Positions 1 through 9,542 are shown, counted from the stretch's first letter. The stretch: DNA of 31,523 nucleotides from CAYWBI01 sp964456445 (GCA_964456445.1 CAYWBI010000022.1:1-31523); one strand, 5' to 3'. Notes: generated from the letters alone by a model not told the origin. A program made the numbers and translations.

Positions 1-1448
1 ACATCGGCAATAAGACGAACGGCCACCAGATTGAGCGAGCGGCGCAGGCCATCGCGCAGAGTGGTCAGGCCACCAACGGATTTATTATAGTTTTCCGGCG
101 TCCAGCGTGTCCCGTCCGGATTTATTTCCACGGTAGGCTGATTGAGGTATTGATCTGCCGGAGAGTAACCGTTATCGATGGCCGCCGTATAGAGAAAGGG
201 TTTAAATGCCGAACCCGGCTGACGGCGCGCCTGCGTTACCCGGTTAAATTTGGATTTGTTAAAATCCCGTCCGCCGATCATGGCCAGGATTTGCCCGTTA
301 TGCGGGTTAAGCGCAACAAAGGCCAGCTCAACTTCGGTCTTGGTCTCAAAAAGTGAATCGCCCAACTCTTCTTTTAAATCCTTAAAATCTTTTTGTGCCC
401 GTACCCTCTCTTGTATTTCATCGATATGCTTTGCAACGGCTTTTTCCATAAAATATTGAAAGCGTGTATTCAAACTGGTATAGACGCGTAAGCCATCCTC
501 ATAAATATTGACATGAAGCGAATCCTGCATGCGGTTAAGCTGCCGCCGTATATATTCCGTAAAATACGGCGCCGTTTTCATTTTATTGGGATCGTTCAAT
601 TTGAGGTTTAGTGGCACTTGTTTGAGGCTGTCATACAATGCCGGACTTAAATGGCCGGTATCCAGCATGGTATGCAAAACAATATTACGCTGTTTGACCG
701 CCCTTTCCGGGTGACGGATTGGCGAATACCAGGATGTACCCTTTAATAAACCAACCAATAAAGCGGATTCATCGATACTTAAATCCTGAACGTCTTTATC
801 AAAATAACGTCTGGCGGCCGCTTCAATGCCAAAGGCATTATTCCCAAAATCACTGATGTTCAGGTACATCTCAAGGATTTCATTTTTGGAATAGGTCTTT
901 TCAATACGGATTGCTGTGAGCGCTTCTTTTATTTTACGGTCCAGCGTTTGCTTGCGTCCAAAAAACAATGGACGTGACAGTTGCATGGTCAGGGTTCCGC
1001 CCCCCTGCCGGAGTTCCATATAGCGGATATCAACGATTAGGGCACGTAAAATACCCAACAGGTTTATCCCCCAATGATTGTAAAAATCCCTGTCTTCCAT
1101 GGAAAGCAGGGCATTGACAACGGAGGGAGGAATACGATTGAAAGGCGTGTAGGTGCGATTGGAAGTAAAAAAGGAGTGGAGCAGCACGCCATCCTGAGAG
1201 TAAACCCGTGAGGCGCTGGCCGGATCGATTCGTTCCAGCCGGGCAAGTGAAGGAAGCTGCTCGTTTAATATATGCAGATAAAAAAGTCCGCCTATAAGCA
1301 GCGTAAGGATGACAATTCCTTTAATCCAGGTTTTGGTTTTTATATTTTTTAGCGAGCGGCCGGGAGCGGCCGGACGTCTAAGTGTTTGATTGGTTTGTGT
1401 GGGCCTGATATATGTTGAAGTTGCGGCACCGCGTTTTTTTCTTTTCAT
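1..1448 (-). CDS. Class A penicillin-binding protein (PBP1A-like), 3' part outside the window
   Basis: Bifunctional peptidoglycan synthase with a GT51 glycosyltransferase followed by a transpeptidase, anchored in the inner membrane and acting in the periplasm. From the ATG at 1448 the frame stays open to the window edge (about 482 residues). A basic N-terminus is followed by one membrane segment (about residues 42-60). The GT51 motifs are MEDRDFYNHWG (catalytic Glu118), RQGGGTLTMQLSR and KIKEALTAIRIEK, then EMYLN. The transpeptidase nucleophile motif is SAFK at residues 413-416 (bases 201-212), followed by WTPENY and TLRDGLRRSLN, typical of PBP1A. The KTG box and C-terminus lie beyond base 1. 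The GT51 box reads RQGGGTLTMQL rather than the common RQGGSTITQQL, a mild variation. No clear Shine-Dalgarno precedes the ATG. It is divergent from the TPR lipoprotein gene at 1659. Confidence 0.9.
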   Translation of the reverse strand, partial: MKRKKRGAATSTYIRPTQTNQTLRRPAAPGRSLKNIKTKTWIKGIVILTLLIGGLFYLHILNEQLPSLARLERIDPASASRVYSQDGVLLHSFFTSNRTYTPFNRIPPSVVNALLSMEDRDFYNHWGINLLGILRALIVDIRYMELRQGGGTLTMQLSRPLFFGRKQTLDRKIKEALTAIRIEKTYSKNEILEMYLNISDFGNNAFGIEAAARRYFDKDVQDLSIDESALLVGLLKGTSWYSPIRHPERAVKQRNIVLHTMLDTGHLSPALYDSLKQVPLNLKLNDPNKMKTAPYFTEYIRRQLNRMQDSLHVNIYEDGLRVYTSLNTRFQYFMEKAVAKHIDEIQERVRAQKDFKDLKEELGDSLFETKTEVELAFVALNPHNGQILAMIGGRDFNKSKFNRVTQARRQPGSAFKPFLYTAAIDNGYSPADQYLNQPTVEINPDGTRWTPENYNKSVGGLTTLRDGLRRSLNLVAVRLIAD

Positions 1449-1658
1449 ATTTGGGAACTTTTTTATCGGGTGATTGATTCAATGGCCTGAGAAGTTTGAA
1501 TTTAGCAAAAAATCTAAGTAAAACATCTGGACAAATCAACCGGGTCCGGCCGGTAATATGGTTAATTTGCATCTTCTTGATCCAACTCAGCAAATTTCCT
1601 TATGTTTCGTCTTGCTGCACTTGAGAATGATACCCCATCCCTGTAAATTGGACGCCTT

Positions 1659-3350
1659 ATGAAAAAAATCAAAATTCTAACATTTTTAATTATTGCGTTA
1701 CTTTTACAAAGCTGCGCGTCAAGGGCCCCAATAGCGGTTTCCTCCGAAGACGCCCCAAACCATGTTTCCCAAACTGCGCGCGATTTTTATCTAAAGGGTT
1801 TGTTTCTGCAAGGGGACAAACATTATAGCAACGCCGTGGTGCAATTTCGGAAAGCGTTGATTTTTGATACCACTTCGGCGGCGATTTACAACAGTCTGGC
1901 AGAAAGTTATATCCGTTTAAACCAAATGGATAAAGCCCTGCCCCCGATAAAGAAGGCGCTAAAGCTAAAACCCCGGAACCCTGAGGCCTTAAACCTGCTG
2001 GGTGAAACGTACTTTCGCATGCATCAGGACAGCCTGGCTATTCCGGTTTATGAAAAAATCATAAAACTCTCCCCATTCAACAATGACGCGCGTAATTTTT
2101 TATCTTTTCTGTACGAGAAAAATGGGATGCCCTTAAAAAAAGCGCAGCTTCTGGAAAACACCCTCTCGAATGTGGGCTATTCACGCCATCAACTCAAACA
2201 GATTGCCGATCTTTATACCCGCAGCAAAGATTATAAATCTGCGCTCCGGGTGCTAAATAAAATTATTGACAAAGATTCGTCAAATGCAGACATATTCTTC
2301 TATAAGGGCCGTCTGCTGGAGGCGCTTCAAAAACCGGACTCCGCCATTATTGCCTATAAGATGGCATATTCAGTTAATCCGGAACAAAAAGAGTATCTTA
2401 TAAAACTGACGGATATATACCGCAGCAACCGGCGTTTTAAAGATATTGTTGATCTTTACCGTCCCTATTTAAAAGAAGATGCAGCAAATCCAATTGCCGC
2501 ACTTACCAGCGCGGAATCTTTTTATTTTATGAACGCCTATGATTCTGTAAAAAAGGTATTGGCGCCGATCGTAAAAAAAGGCAAGGCTCCCTGGGGCGCA
2601 TATGACCTTTTGGGGCGGATTGCCCTGGATAAAAAAGAGTACCCGCAGGCCATACAAAACTTTAAACACGTGCTGCGGATTGATGACAAAAACCGTTTTG
2701 GCTGGTTGTTTCTTGGTTTTTCCTATAATGATTCGGGCGACCTTTCCAAAGCCGAGGAAACGTTTCGACAGGCCGTAAAAAATATTCCACGGGATGGGAG
2801 TTTATGGTCCTGGCTTGGCGTAACCCTGCAAAAAGAAAAAAAGAACCGCGAGGCTATTGTGCCTTTTCAGCAAGCGCTGGCGCTGGAACCGGATAACTTA
2901 AATGCGCTTAGTTCGCTGCCAGTTGTTTATGAAAACCTCAAAATGTTTGAAATGAGCGACAGCACCTATGAAATGGCGATCAGACAAAAACCGGGCAATG
3001 CGCTTTTACTGAACAATTTTGCCTATAGTCTGTCCGACAGGGGCATACTTCTAAATAAAGCGCGGGAAATGTCGGAACAATCTTTAAAATTGGAACCGAA
3101 AAACAGCTCATATCTCGATACCATGGGCTGGATATTGTACAAATTGGGCAATTATAAAGACGCGGAAAGTTATCTTCTCCAGGCGCTTAAGATCCGTCCA
3201 TCATCACCGGTTTTGCTGGAACACCTTGGGGATATTTATCTTAAACTTGGCGACAGGGAAAAGGCCCTTGAAAATTGGCAGAAATCCCTAAAGCTTGCCC
3301 CGGACAATGAAAAATTATTAAATAAAATCAACGAAAAAGAGAACAGGTAA
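1659..3350 (+). CDS. TPR-repeat lipoprotein
   Basis: Probable outer-membrane or periplasmic lipoprotein scaffold of 563 residues. The N-terminus is a lipoprotein signal with lipobox LLQSC (Cys19 the lipidated residue). Nearly the whole remainder is tandem tetratricopeptide repeats from about residue 38 to the end, seen as repeated A-x-x-x-Y/L and P-x-x-x-x-x-x-x-L-G patterns (for example YNSLAESYIRLNQMDKAL, ALNLLGETYFRMHQDSLAI, YLDTMGWILYKLGNYKDAE). TPR stacks bind proteins or peptides; no enzymatic domain is seen. The next gene on the strand is another lipoprotein, after a 217-bp gap. Start supported by GGA at about 6 nt upstream and by the signal peptide. The specific partner is unknown; similar long TPR lipoproteins are common in FCB-group bacteria. 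Confidence 0.85.
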   Translation: MKKIKILTFLIIALLLQSCASRAPIAVSSEDAPNHVSQTARDFYLKGLFLQGDKHYSNAVVQFRKALIFDTTSAAIYNSLAESYIRLNQMDKALPPIKKALKLKPRNPEALNLLGETYFRMHQDSLAIPVYEKIIKLSPFNNDARNFLSFLYEKNGMPLKKAQLLENTLSNVGYSRHQLKQIADLYTRSKDYKSALRVLNKIIDKDSSNADIFFYKGRLLEALQKPDSAIIAYKMAYSVNPEQKEYLIKLTDIYRSNRRFKDIVDLYRPYLKEDAANPIAALTSAESFYFMNAYDSVKKVLAPIVKKGKAPWGAYDLLGRIALDKKEYPQAIQNFKHVLRIDDKNRFGWLFLGFSYNDSGDLSKAEETFRQAVKNIPRDGSLWSWLGVTLQKEKKNREAIVPFQQALALEPDNLNALSSLPVVYENLKMFEMSDSTYEMAIRQKPGNALLLNNFAYSLSDRGILLNKAREMSEQSLKLEPKNSSYLDTMGWILYKLGNYKDAESYLLQALKIRPSSPVLLEHLGDIYLKLGDREKALENWQKSLKLAPDNEKLLNKINEKENR

Positions 3351-3567
3351 GATGAACACAATCCCGTCGTCCGAAATCTTTACGATGAAGGAATCTGTGA
3401 GAATATCCTCAGAACGATAGGCAAAGCTGTCCGGTAATTTTAATGGGCGCCTCCCATTGGCCACAACTATAAAAAGGGTTAATACGTGTGAATTTTATAT
3501 GCTGTGCCGGATTGCTGATATTTAAATGACGCCTGCTTTAATCAACCACATAGAAGAAAAATATTAT

Positions 3568-4353
3568 ATGAGAACCATTTACCTGAAAACATGCTTTATC
3601 CTTTTTACGTTAATTATAATAAATTCATGCGCACTTCTCAGACCGGGTGTAAAAGCAGATATCACAAAGACAAAATATACAGAGTTATTAAAAAACCATG
3701 CACAATGGCAGGCTTCGGTTAAATCCATGCAGGCTGAGACTCGTATCACGTTGGATACACCACAGTTCTCCGGGAATTTTTTTGCAGATATCTTTCTGGA
3801 AAAACCGGACAGTTTGTTGGTAAGCGTTCGTGGCGCTTTCGGAATACATCTTGGCAAGGTTTTTGTCGCCCATAATCGTTTTGTTTTTTACAACCAGATT
3901 AATAACCAGTTTTTTACCGGTAATAAAAGTGATTTCGAAGGACGTAATTTTTTACAGTTCCCGGTGGAAATCAGCCGTCTGGGCGATGTATTTGTTGCCC
4001 ATGACAACTTTGATGTTTTACGGATGGAATCATATACCGTGAGGGATAATGCCTATTATCTTGAGGCGGATGACGGATCGTTCACCTATCATATCTGGTT
4101 TGATCCGGGAAACAAGTTGATCCAAAAAATTGAATATTTCAAAGCCGGTGATTTAATCTTTCGCAAAGAGTATAAAAATTGGCGGGAAGAAAACGGTATT
4201 CTTTTTCCACATTTGATTAACTTTGTTAAACCACAAAGTACCGAGGGGCTCTCTTTGTTCTTTTCGAAGATTAGCCTAAACCAGAGCATTTTACACAAGG
4301 CATTTGAGATAAAAATCCCTGCGGATGCCGAACAGACCAACCTTTCGTTATGA
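3568..4353 (+). CDS. DUF4292/LolB-like lipoprotein
   Basis: Predicted lipoprotein of 261 residues. The start at 3568 is preferred over the upstream ATG at 3526 because it begins directly with a signal peptide (basic residues, hydrophobic stretch, lipobox INSC with Cys21) and has a purine-rich AGAAGAAAA just upstream. The mature part shows the features of the DUF4292 family, which is distantly LolB-like: an alternating beta-strand pattern, the segment ETRITLDTPQFSGNFFADI, PDSLLVSVRGAFGIHLGKV, and a C-terminal strand-rich region ending FEIKIPADA. Members are thought to act in outer-membrane lipid or lipoprotein handling, but no activity is established, so the role is inference. It sits between the TPR lipoprotein and a glycosyltransferase whose reading frame overlaps its stop codon. 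Confidence 0.75.
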   Translation: MRTIYLKTCFILFTLIIINSCALLRPGVKADITKTKYTELLKNHAQWQASVKSMQAETRITLDTPQFSGNFFADIFLEKPDSLLVSVRGAFGIHLGKVFVAHNRFVFYNQINNQFFTGNKSDFEGRNFLQFPVEISRLGDVFVAHDNFDVLRMESYTVRDNAYYLEADDGSFTYHIWFDPGNKLIQKIEYFKAGDLIFRKEYKNWREENGILFPHLINFVKPQSTEGLSLFFSKISLNQSILHKAFEIKIPADAEQTNLSL

Positions 4354-4364
4354 GGCCAAACATC

Positions 4365-5288
4365 ATGGATATTTCAATTGTTATCCCGTTATTTAATGAA
4401 GCTGAATCACTCCCGGAACTGACCCAGCGGATAGATGAGCAAACCGTAGCCCTGAATAAATCTTATGAAATTATTTTTGTAGATGACGGCAGCAGCGATG
4501 ATTCGATAAATGTCCTTTTGGAGCTCAAGACTAAATATCCGGCGATACGTATTATTCAGTTTAATAAAAACTTTGGTAAAAGCGCTGCTCTTGCCGAGGG
4601 GTTTAAATCTGCGGTTGGTGATTTTGTGATAACCATGGACGCCGATTTACAGGATGATCCGGCGGAAATCCCAAATCTGTTGAAAAAGCTGGAAGATGGC
4701 GCCGATTTGGTTTCCGGCTGGAAGAAAAAACGGAATGATCCGTTAAATAAAACCATACCGTCGCGTTTGTTTAATTTTATGACCCGCCAGCTTACCGGGA
4801 TAAAAATACATGATTTTAATTGCGGCCTGAAGGCGTATCGCAGACAGGTTATAAAAGAAATACCCGTTTATGGGGAATTGCACCGCTATCTGCCGGTTTT
4901 GGCCCACTGGAAAGGGTATCTTGTGGATGAAATCGCCGTAACCCACCACCCACGAAAATTCGGCTATTCAAAATTTGGGATTCGTCGTTTTTTTAATGGT
5001 TTTTTTGATTTGCTCACTGTTTTATTTATCACCCGTTTTAAACAAAAACCGCTGCACTTTTTTGGTTTTCTTGGTCTTGCCGCCTCTTTTGTCGGTTTTA
5101 TTATCCTCTTCTATCTGTCAATATTATGGTTTGAAGGACATGGCATCGGTCAACGTCCGCTCTTTTTTCTAGGTGTACTTATGATTATTGTCGGTATCCA
5201 GCTTTTTTCGATTGGGCTGATCGGTGAAATGTTGATCAACACTCAGGATCAGGAAATAAAATATACTATCAAAAACAGGATCGATTAA
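4365..5288 (+). CDS. Polyprenyl-phosphate glycosyltransferase, family 2 (DPM1/ArnC/GtrB type)
   Basis: Transfers a sugar from a nucleotide donor to a polyprenyl-phosphate lipid at the inner membrane, supplying lipid-linked sugars for glycan decoration. About 307 residues. The N-terminal GT-A domain begins ISIVIPLFNEAESL, with VDDGSSDDS (nucleotide binding) and the metal-binding DADLQDDP motif, then LVSGWKKKRNDP and HDFNCGLKAYR as in DPM1/GtrB proteins. Two C-terminal membrane helices follow (HFFGFLGLAASFVGFIILFY and FFLGVLMIIVGIQLFSIGLI). The frame also has an ATG at 4350 overlapping the upstream stop; the ATG at 4365 has GAGG 9 nt before it and starts directly at the core, so I prefer it. 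Probably co-transcribed with the next glycosyltransferase, 4 nt downstream. The exact sugar cannot be told from sequence. Confidence 0.85.
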   Translation: MDISIVIPLFNEAESLPELTQRIDEQTVALNKSYEIIFVDDGSSDDSINVLLELKTKYPAIRIIQFNKNFGKSAALAEGFKSAVGDFVITMDADLQDDPAEIPNLLKKLEDGADLVSGWKKKRNDPLNKTIPSRLFNFMTRQLTGIKIHDFNCGLKAYRRQVIKEIPVYGELHRYLPVLAHWKGYLVDEIAVTHHPRKFGYSKFGIRRFFNGFFDLLTVLFITRFKQKPLHFFGFLGLAASFVGFIILFYLSILWFEGHGIGQRPLFFLGVLMIIVGIQLFSIGLIGEMLINTQDQEIKYTIKNRID

Positions 5289-5292
5289 TACG

Positions 5293-6324
5293 GTGGAAAA
5301 AGATTATTCCATCATTGTCCCCACTTATAATCGCCGTGATGAGCTTGAAGAACTGTTAACTTCGCTGATCAGGCTGGATTTTCCTGCTACACGTTTTGAG
5401 GTGATTGTATCCGATGACGGCTCAAGCGATGAGACCGCTGTTTTAATTGATCGCTTCCGGCAGCAGGGAAATTTGCCGCTTGTCTATCTTCAACAGAAAA
5501 ACAGCGGCCCCGGTGCCGCGCGCAACCATGCCATGCAAAAGGCAAAGGGGCAATTTTTTGTCTTTGTCGATTCCGATGTGACAGTCCCCCAAAATTGGCT
5601 TAGCGCAATAGATCATGCGCTTCATGCGCAGCAAGCAGAAGCCTTTGGCGGCCCGGACACCTATCGCGAGGATTTCCCCCCCTTATTAAAAGCAATCAAC
5701 TATTCGATGACCTCCTTCCTGACCACCGGCGGTTTACGTGGTAAAAAAGGCAAAAAACTGGCCAGGTTTTATCCCCGCTCGTTTAATATGGGGCTCAGCC
5801 GCACGCTGTGGGAAAAAATTGGCGGCTTTGGCAGTTTGCGCCATGGTCAGGATATCGAGTTTAGCCATCGGATAATCCATAGTGGGGCCCGGGTGGTTTT
5901 TATCGATAAAGCCCCGGTGTACCATAAACGCCGTACAAATTTAAGACGGTTTTACAAACAGGTTTTTAACTGGGGCGTGGCACGTATTAATCTGTATAAA
6001 ATCGATCCCGGTATGCTGGAACCGTTACATGCCATCCCGGCGCTGGCCACGCTTTTAACTGGTGGGGCAATATTAGCCGCGATCATATTTCAACCCTTCC
6101 GATCCATTTTTTATTGCGGCGTTTTACTGGCCGGGCTTCTTTTGCTGATTTCCATGTTGGACGCCATTCGGCTCTACCGCAGCATCCGACCCGCGCTCTA
6201 TCTGCCTTTTGTGATGCCCGCCCAGGTATTCGGTTATGGTCTGGGATTTATCTACAACTTTTTCCGCCGGGTTATTTTTAAACGCGCTAAAAAAACAGGA
6301 TTTGAGAAAAATTATTATAAATAG
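5293..6324 (+). CDS. Family 2 glycosyltransferase with C-terminal membrane segments
   Basis: GT-A fold glycosyltransferase of 343 residues, cytoplasmic catalytic domain tethered to the inner membrane. It starts with GTG; AGGA lies about 12 nt upstream, and the protein begins directly at YSIIVPTYNRRDEL. Motifs: VSDDGSSDET, the metal-binding region FVFVDSDVTVP, the acceptor-side region SFNMGLSRTLWEKIGGF and GQDIEFSHRI (the ED/QD-x-x-x-x-R region). Two hydrophobic helices lie near the C-terminus (about residues 243-262 and 270-288), then a basic tail. Donor and acceptor sugars are unknown. The position between a polyprenyl-phosphate GT and rfbB/rfbA suggests surface glycan or exopolysaccharide assembly. 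Confidence 0.85.
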   Translation: MEKDYSIIVPTYNRRDELEELLTSLIRLDFPATRFEVIVSDDGSSDETAVLIDRFRQQGNLPLVYLQQKNSGPGAARNHAMQKAKGQFFVFVDSDVTVPQNWLSAIDHALHAQQAEAFGGPDTYREDFPPLLKAINYSMTSFLTTGGLRGKKGKKLARFYPRSFNMGLSRTLWEKIGGFGSLRHGQDIEFSHRIIHSGARVVFIDKAPVYHKRRTNLRRFYKQVFNWGVARINLYKIDPGMLEPLHAIPALATLLTGGAILAAIIFQPFRSIFYCGVLLAGLLLLISMLDAIRLYRSIRPALYLPFVMPAQVFGYGLGFIYNFFRRVIFKRAKKTGFEKNYYK

Positions 6325-6596
6325 ATTCTTTCCATCAAACGGCAAAATCATAAAAGCCGCGAACACAACGGTTTTAGAAAACAGGGCACAGGACTACCAC
6401 GGTCGTTCTTTATCTTTTGGAACCAGGATGACGTATTTCGGACAACGGCCCTATGGACAGGTTATTAATACGGTGCTAAACATTGGCAAATAAAAGTCGA
6501 AAGAACTTGTTCCAGCCGAATAAATAGTCCGGCATGAATAATGCTCAATTATTATATTAGACAGACATTTACAAAAAACCAAAACCGGGAAGATTG

Positions 6597-7664
6597 ATGA
6601 AAAATGTTTTAATAACCGGTGGCGCCGGTTTTATCGGTTCCAATCTGGTGCATTATTTATTGAAAAACAATGGTCCGCGTATTTTAAACATCGATAAACT
6701 GACCTATGCAGGCAACCGGGCTTCGCTTACAAAGGCGGAAGAAAACCCGGCTTATGATTTTTTACACGGTGACATTTGTGATGTCCCGCTTATAAACAAG
6801 GCCTTTAACGATTTTAAACCGGACTTAGTGATGCACCTTGCCGCAGAATCCCATGTGGACCGCTCCATCGATGGGCCTGTGGACTTCCTGGATACCAACA
6901 TCATGGGGACCTATGTGATGTTGGATGCGGCAAACAATTATTGGAAAAAATTAACCGGACCGCGAAAAAACGATTTTCGCTTTTTGCATATTTCCACCGA
7001 CGAGGTTTTTGGCTCGCTTGGCAAAGACGGCGCTTTCGATGAAACGACGGCTTACGGTCCCCGCTCACCTTATTCGGCAAGTAAGGCGTCCAGCGATCAC
7101 CTGGTACGTGCCTGGCGGCACACCTACGGCCTGCCAACGATTATAACCAACTGCTCAAACAATTACGGCCCCTATCAATTTCCCGAAAAACTGATCCCGG
7201 TGATTATTCTCAATGCCCTGCGGGGAAAAGCCATTCCCGTGTATGGAAAAGGTGAAAATATCCGTGACTGGCTTTTTGTTGAAGACCATGTCTCCGCATT
7301 ATGGAAGGTGATAAATCAAGGGGAGGTCGGAGAGACCTATTGTATCGGGGGGAACAACGAACAACGTAACATCGATATCGTTTCACTTATTTGCGATGTG
7401 CTGAACGAAATGCGGCCCAACGCGCAAATCGGTGATTATAAAAAATTGATCACATTTGTAACCGATCGCCCGGGCCATGATTTGCGCTACGCCATCGATG
7501 CAACAAAGATCAAAAATGAATTAAACTGGCAGCCTCAAACATCCTTTGAACAGGGTATGCGCAAAACCGTATCCTGGTACCTGGCACATCTCAACTGGTG
7601 CGCCACCGTGCTTGGGGGCAAAACGGAAACGGAGCGGCTGGGCTTAAAAGGAGAAAAACAATGA
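6597..7664 (+). CDS. rfbB: dTDP-glucose 4,6-dehydratase
   Basis: Converts dTDP-glucose to dTDP-4-keto-6-deoxyglucose using tightly bound NAD+, the second step towards dTDP-L-rhamnose and other 6-deoxysugars. 355 residues, the usual length. Extended SDR features: NAD-binding TGGAGFIGS at the N-terminus, the DKLTYAGN signature typical of RfbB, STDEVFG (catalytic Thr-Asp-Glu at about 134-136), and YSASK with Tyr159 and Lys163. An in-frame TTG at 6594 precedes the ATG at 6597; GGGAAGA ending 3 nt upstream supports ATG 6597. Its stop overlaps the start of rfbA (ATGA), so the two are translationally coupled. Confidence 0.95.
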   Translation: MKNVLITGGAGFIGSNLVHYLLKNNGPRILNIDKLTYAGNRASLTKAEENPAYDFLHGDICDVPLINKAFNDFKPDLVMHLAAESHVDRSIDGPVDFLDTNIMGTYVMLDAANNYWKKLTGPRKNDFRFLHISTDEVFGSLGKDGAFDETTAYGPRSPYSASKASSDHLVRAWRHTYGLPTIITNCSNNYGPYQFPEKLIPVIILNALRGKAIPVYGKGENIRDWLFVEDHVSALWKVINQGEVGETYCIGGNNEQRNIDIVSLICDVLNEMRPNAQIGDYKKLITFVTDRPGHDLRYAIDATKIKNELNWQPQTSFEQGMRKTVSWYLAHLNWCATVLGGKTETERLGLKGEKQ

Positions 7665-8536
7665 AAGGTATTATTCTTGCCGGTGGCAGCGGTACACGGC
7701 TCTATCCCATTACCCGCACGGTTAGTAAACAACTATTACCGGTGTATGACAAACCGATGATCTACTATCCACTGACAACCCTGATGCTGGCCGGTATTCG
7801 TGACGTCCTGGTTATTACAACCCCCGAAGACAGCGCACAATTCCGGCGCTTATTGCAGGATGGCGGCCAATGGGGAATGAATATTCAATTTGCCAAACAG
7901 CCCAAACCGGAGGGGCTGGCACAGGCCTTTATTATCGGCCGGGATTTTGTGGGAAACGATACGGTTTCACTGGTGTTGGGCGATAATATCTTTTTTGGGC
8001 ACAACCTCTCCTCGATTCTGCAAAAAGCGGCAAAGCTACAACAAGGCGCCACGGTTTTCGGCTACTATGTAAAGGACCCTCAACGTTACGGTGTTGTTTC
8101 TTTTAACGAAAACGGCGAGGCGTTAACGATTGAGGAAAAACCGGAAAAACCCAAATCCAACTATGCGGTGACCGGACTTTATTTTTATGACAACCAGGTT
8201 CTGGATATCGCCGCAAATATAAAACCGTCCATACGCGGAGAATTGGAAATAACAGATGTAAACCGTGTTTACCTGCAACACAAACAATTAAACGTTGAGC
8301 TGATGGGGCGTGGTTACGCCTGGCTGGATACGGGCACGCACCAGTCACTTGTGGACGCCACCGGTTTTATAAAAACCATCGAAGACCGCCAGGGCCTGAA
8401 AATAGGTTGCGTCGAAGAAGTGGCCTTCCGCATGGGTTTTATCGATAAGCAGCAACTGGAAGCATTGGCCCGCCCGATGTTGAAGAATAATTATGGCCAA
8501 TATTTGCTGGAGTTGTTGCAGGCGGAACAGCGTTAA
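7661..8536 (+). CDS. rfbA: Glucose-1-phosphate thymidylyltransferase
   Basis: Makes dTDP-glucose from glucose-1-phosphate and dTTP, supplying RfbB. 291 residues. The N-terminal nucleotidyltransferase signature is KGIILAGGSGTRLYPIT, followed by SKQLLPVYDKPMIYYPL; further typical segments are LGDNIFFGHNL, YGVVSF, EEKPEKPKSNYAVTGLYFYD and GRGYAWLDTGTHQSL. The frame is open upstream to 7598 but the real start is the ATG at 7661: AAAAGGAG sits just upstream and the signature starts there. The 4-nt overlap with rfbB indicates coupled expression. The expected partners rfbC and rfbD do not follow; a small lipoprotein gene starts 17 nt downstream. Confidence 0.95.
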   Translation: MKGIILAGGSGTRLYPITRTVSKQLLPVYDKPMIYYPLTTLMLAGIRDVLVITTPEDSAQFRRLLQDGGQWGMNIQFAKQPKPEGLAQAFIIGRDFVGNDTVSLVLGDNIFFGHNLSSILQKAAKLQQGATVFGYYVKDPQRYGVVSFNENGEALTIEEKPEKPKSNYAVTGLYFYDNQVLDIAANIKPSIRGELEITDVNRVYLQHKQLNVELMGRGYAWLDTGTHQSLVDATGFIKTIEDRQGLKIGCVEEVAFRMGFIDKQQLEALARPMLKNNYGQYLLELLQAEQR

Positions 8537-8553
8537 ACGAATATCCTATTCTT

Positions 8554-9084
8554 ATGAAAAAAACAATACCTCTTTTTGTCTTTGGTTTTATCCTGTTTCT
8601 TATCTTAAACTGTTCGCTTTTAAAAAGACCCAAAAAAATAATCCTGCAAAACGATGGTGGCAAACTGGAACTGCTGGCTGCGGCCAATGCCGATACCATC
8701 TTAAAAAACGACCTGGAAAAATTGCGTATTTTTATAACGCTTAAGAACCATTATTCTTTTCCCGTAACCGCTACGAGATACCTCTCCTTTTGCGAATGTA
8801 CGCTTTATCATAACGGTTATTACTATTACACCGTTGAATCCAGTTATAGTAAAAAGGTCCGGACGCTTCCCAAACGGATGTTCCAAACTTTTTCAGCGGA
8901 TACAAGCATTACCATGATGTTCTATGTGGATATTAAACAGGTAAGTGCAAACAAACACGAAGATCCCGGCGGGAACTATACATTCCAGGGGACATATAGC
9001 AATCATTTTTTTTCAGATGGCGAAAAACATCCACTTTGGATAGGGGATATTAAATCCAACAAAATAACCCTAAACGTACGATGA
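8554..9084 (+). CDS. Small putative lipoprotein of unknown function
   Basis: Unrecognised 176-residue protein. It has a clear lipoprotein signal: basic start, hydrophobic stretch and lipobox LILNC with Cys20. The mature region looks beta-rich, with many aromatic residues (a HNGYYYYTVESSY stretch) and no enzymatic motif. It starts 17 nt after rfbA and may be co-transcribed with it, although nothing in the sequence links it to sugar metabolism. Codon use resembles the neighbours. It could be an outer-membrane or periplasmic accessory protein; the function is left open. Confidence 0.65.
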   Translation: MKKTIPLFVFGFILFLILNCSLLKRPKKIILQNDGGKLELLAAANADTILKNDLEKLRIFITLKNHYSFPVTATRYLSFCECTLYHNGYYYYTVESSYSKKVRTLPKRMFQTFSADTSITMMFYVDIKQVSANKHEDPGGNYTFQGTYSNHFFSDGEKHPLWIGDIKSNKITLNVR

Positions 9085-9480
9085 TAGCAGAAATCAGGAT
9101 GGCCCGCCGGCATGCCTGTAAACCGTTGACGGATGAACAAAGCTAACCGGCCGTCAGGCCCGCCTTTTATGGACATATCTACCTTTTCGTATCTTATGTT
9201 CATTTCGGGGACTAAAGCGCCCGCTAATTTTCACACCACTTGTCTTTAAGCCGTCCAACAGAAAGCAGACACAGGCTATGTCTGATTTTTAACTCATCCT
9301 CCCCAACCATCGGCATAAACTTCGTAGCTGACCTGGAAAACTTTACCGTTAAAGCGGGTGAGTGGATGGGAGGTGATGAATTTTTTAAGGTTTATAAAGT
9401 TACTATTCAGCTCAATGACGCCCTGTGCTCAAAATTATGACTTCAATATTTGTCGCCAACTTTTTAGATTTCTTTTTTAC

Positions 9481-9542
9481 TGCCAAGTTGCCAGGACGCT
9501 AAGATTTTTTATGATTTTCCTTGCGTTTTTGTGTCTTTGCAG
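9481..9542. repeat. Probable dispersed intergenic repeat of the 'cttagcgt...ggcaacttggca' type
   Basis: Read on the minus strand this segment contains the phrases CTTAGCGTCCTGGCAACTTG and AAAGACACAAAAACGCAAGG. From memory, such low-complexity GGCGTC/TTGCGTCTT-like phrases recur in intergenic regions of many unrelated bacteria. Only one copy is present in this window, so the repeat status is recollection rather than something shown here. Confidence 0.3.

Noticed and set aside
3353..3421. 22-codon frame (MNTIPSSEIFTMKESVRISS start) between the two lipoprotein genes
   Set aside because: Very short, no recognisable sequence; most likely chance.
6302..6493. Frame of 64 residues after the second glycosyltransferase (TTG start, HGRSLSFGTRMTYFGQ segment)
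   Set aside because: Somewhat protein-like, but it overlaps the end of the glycosyltransferase gene, has no good start signal, and matches no family I know.
9240..9440. Open frame of 66 residues in the gene-poor stretch
   Set aside because: No ribosome-binding site or recognisable domain; may be a remnant, not enough to call a gene.
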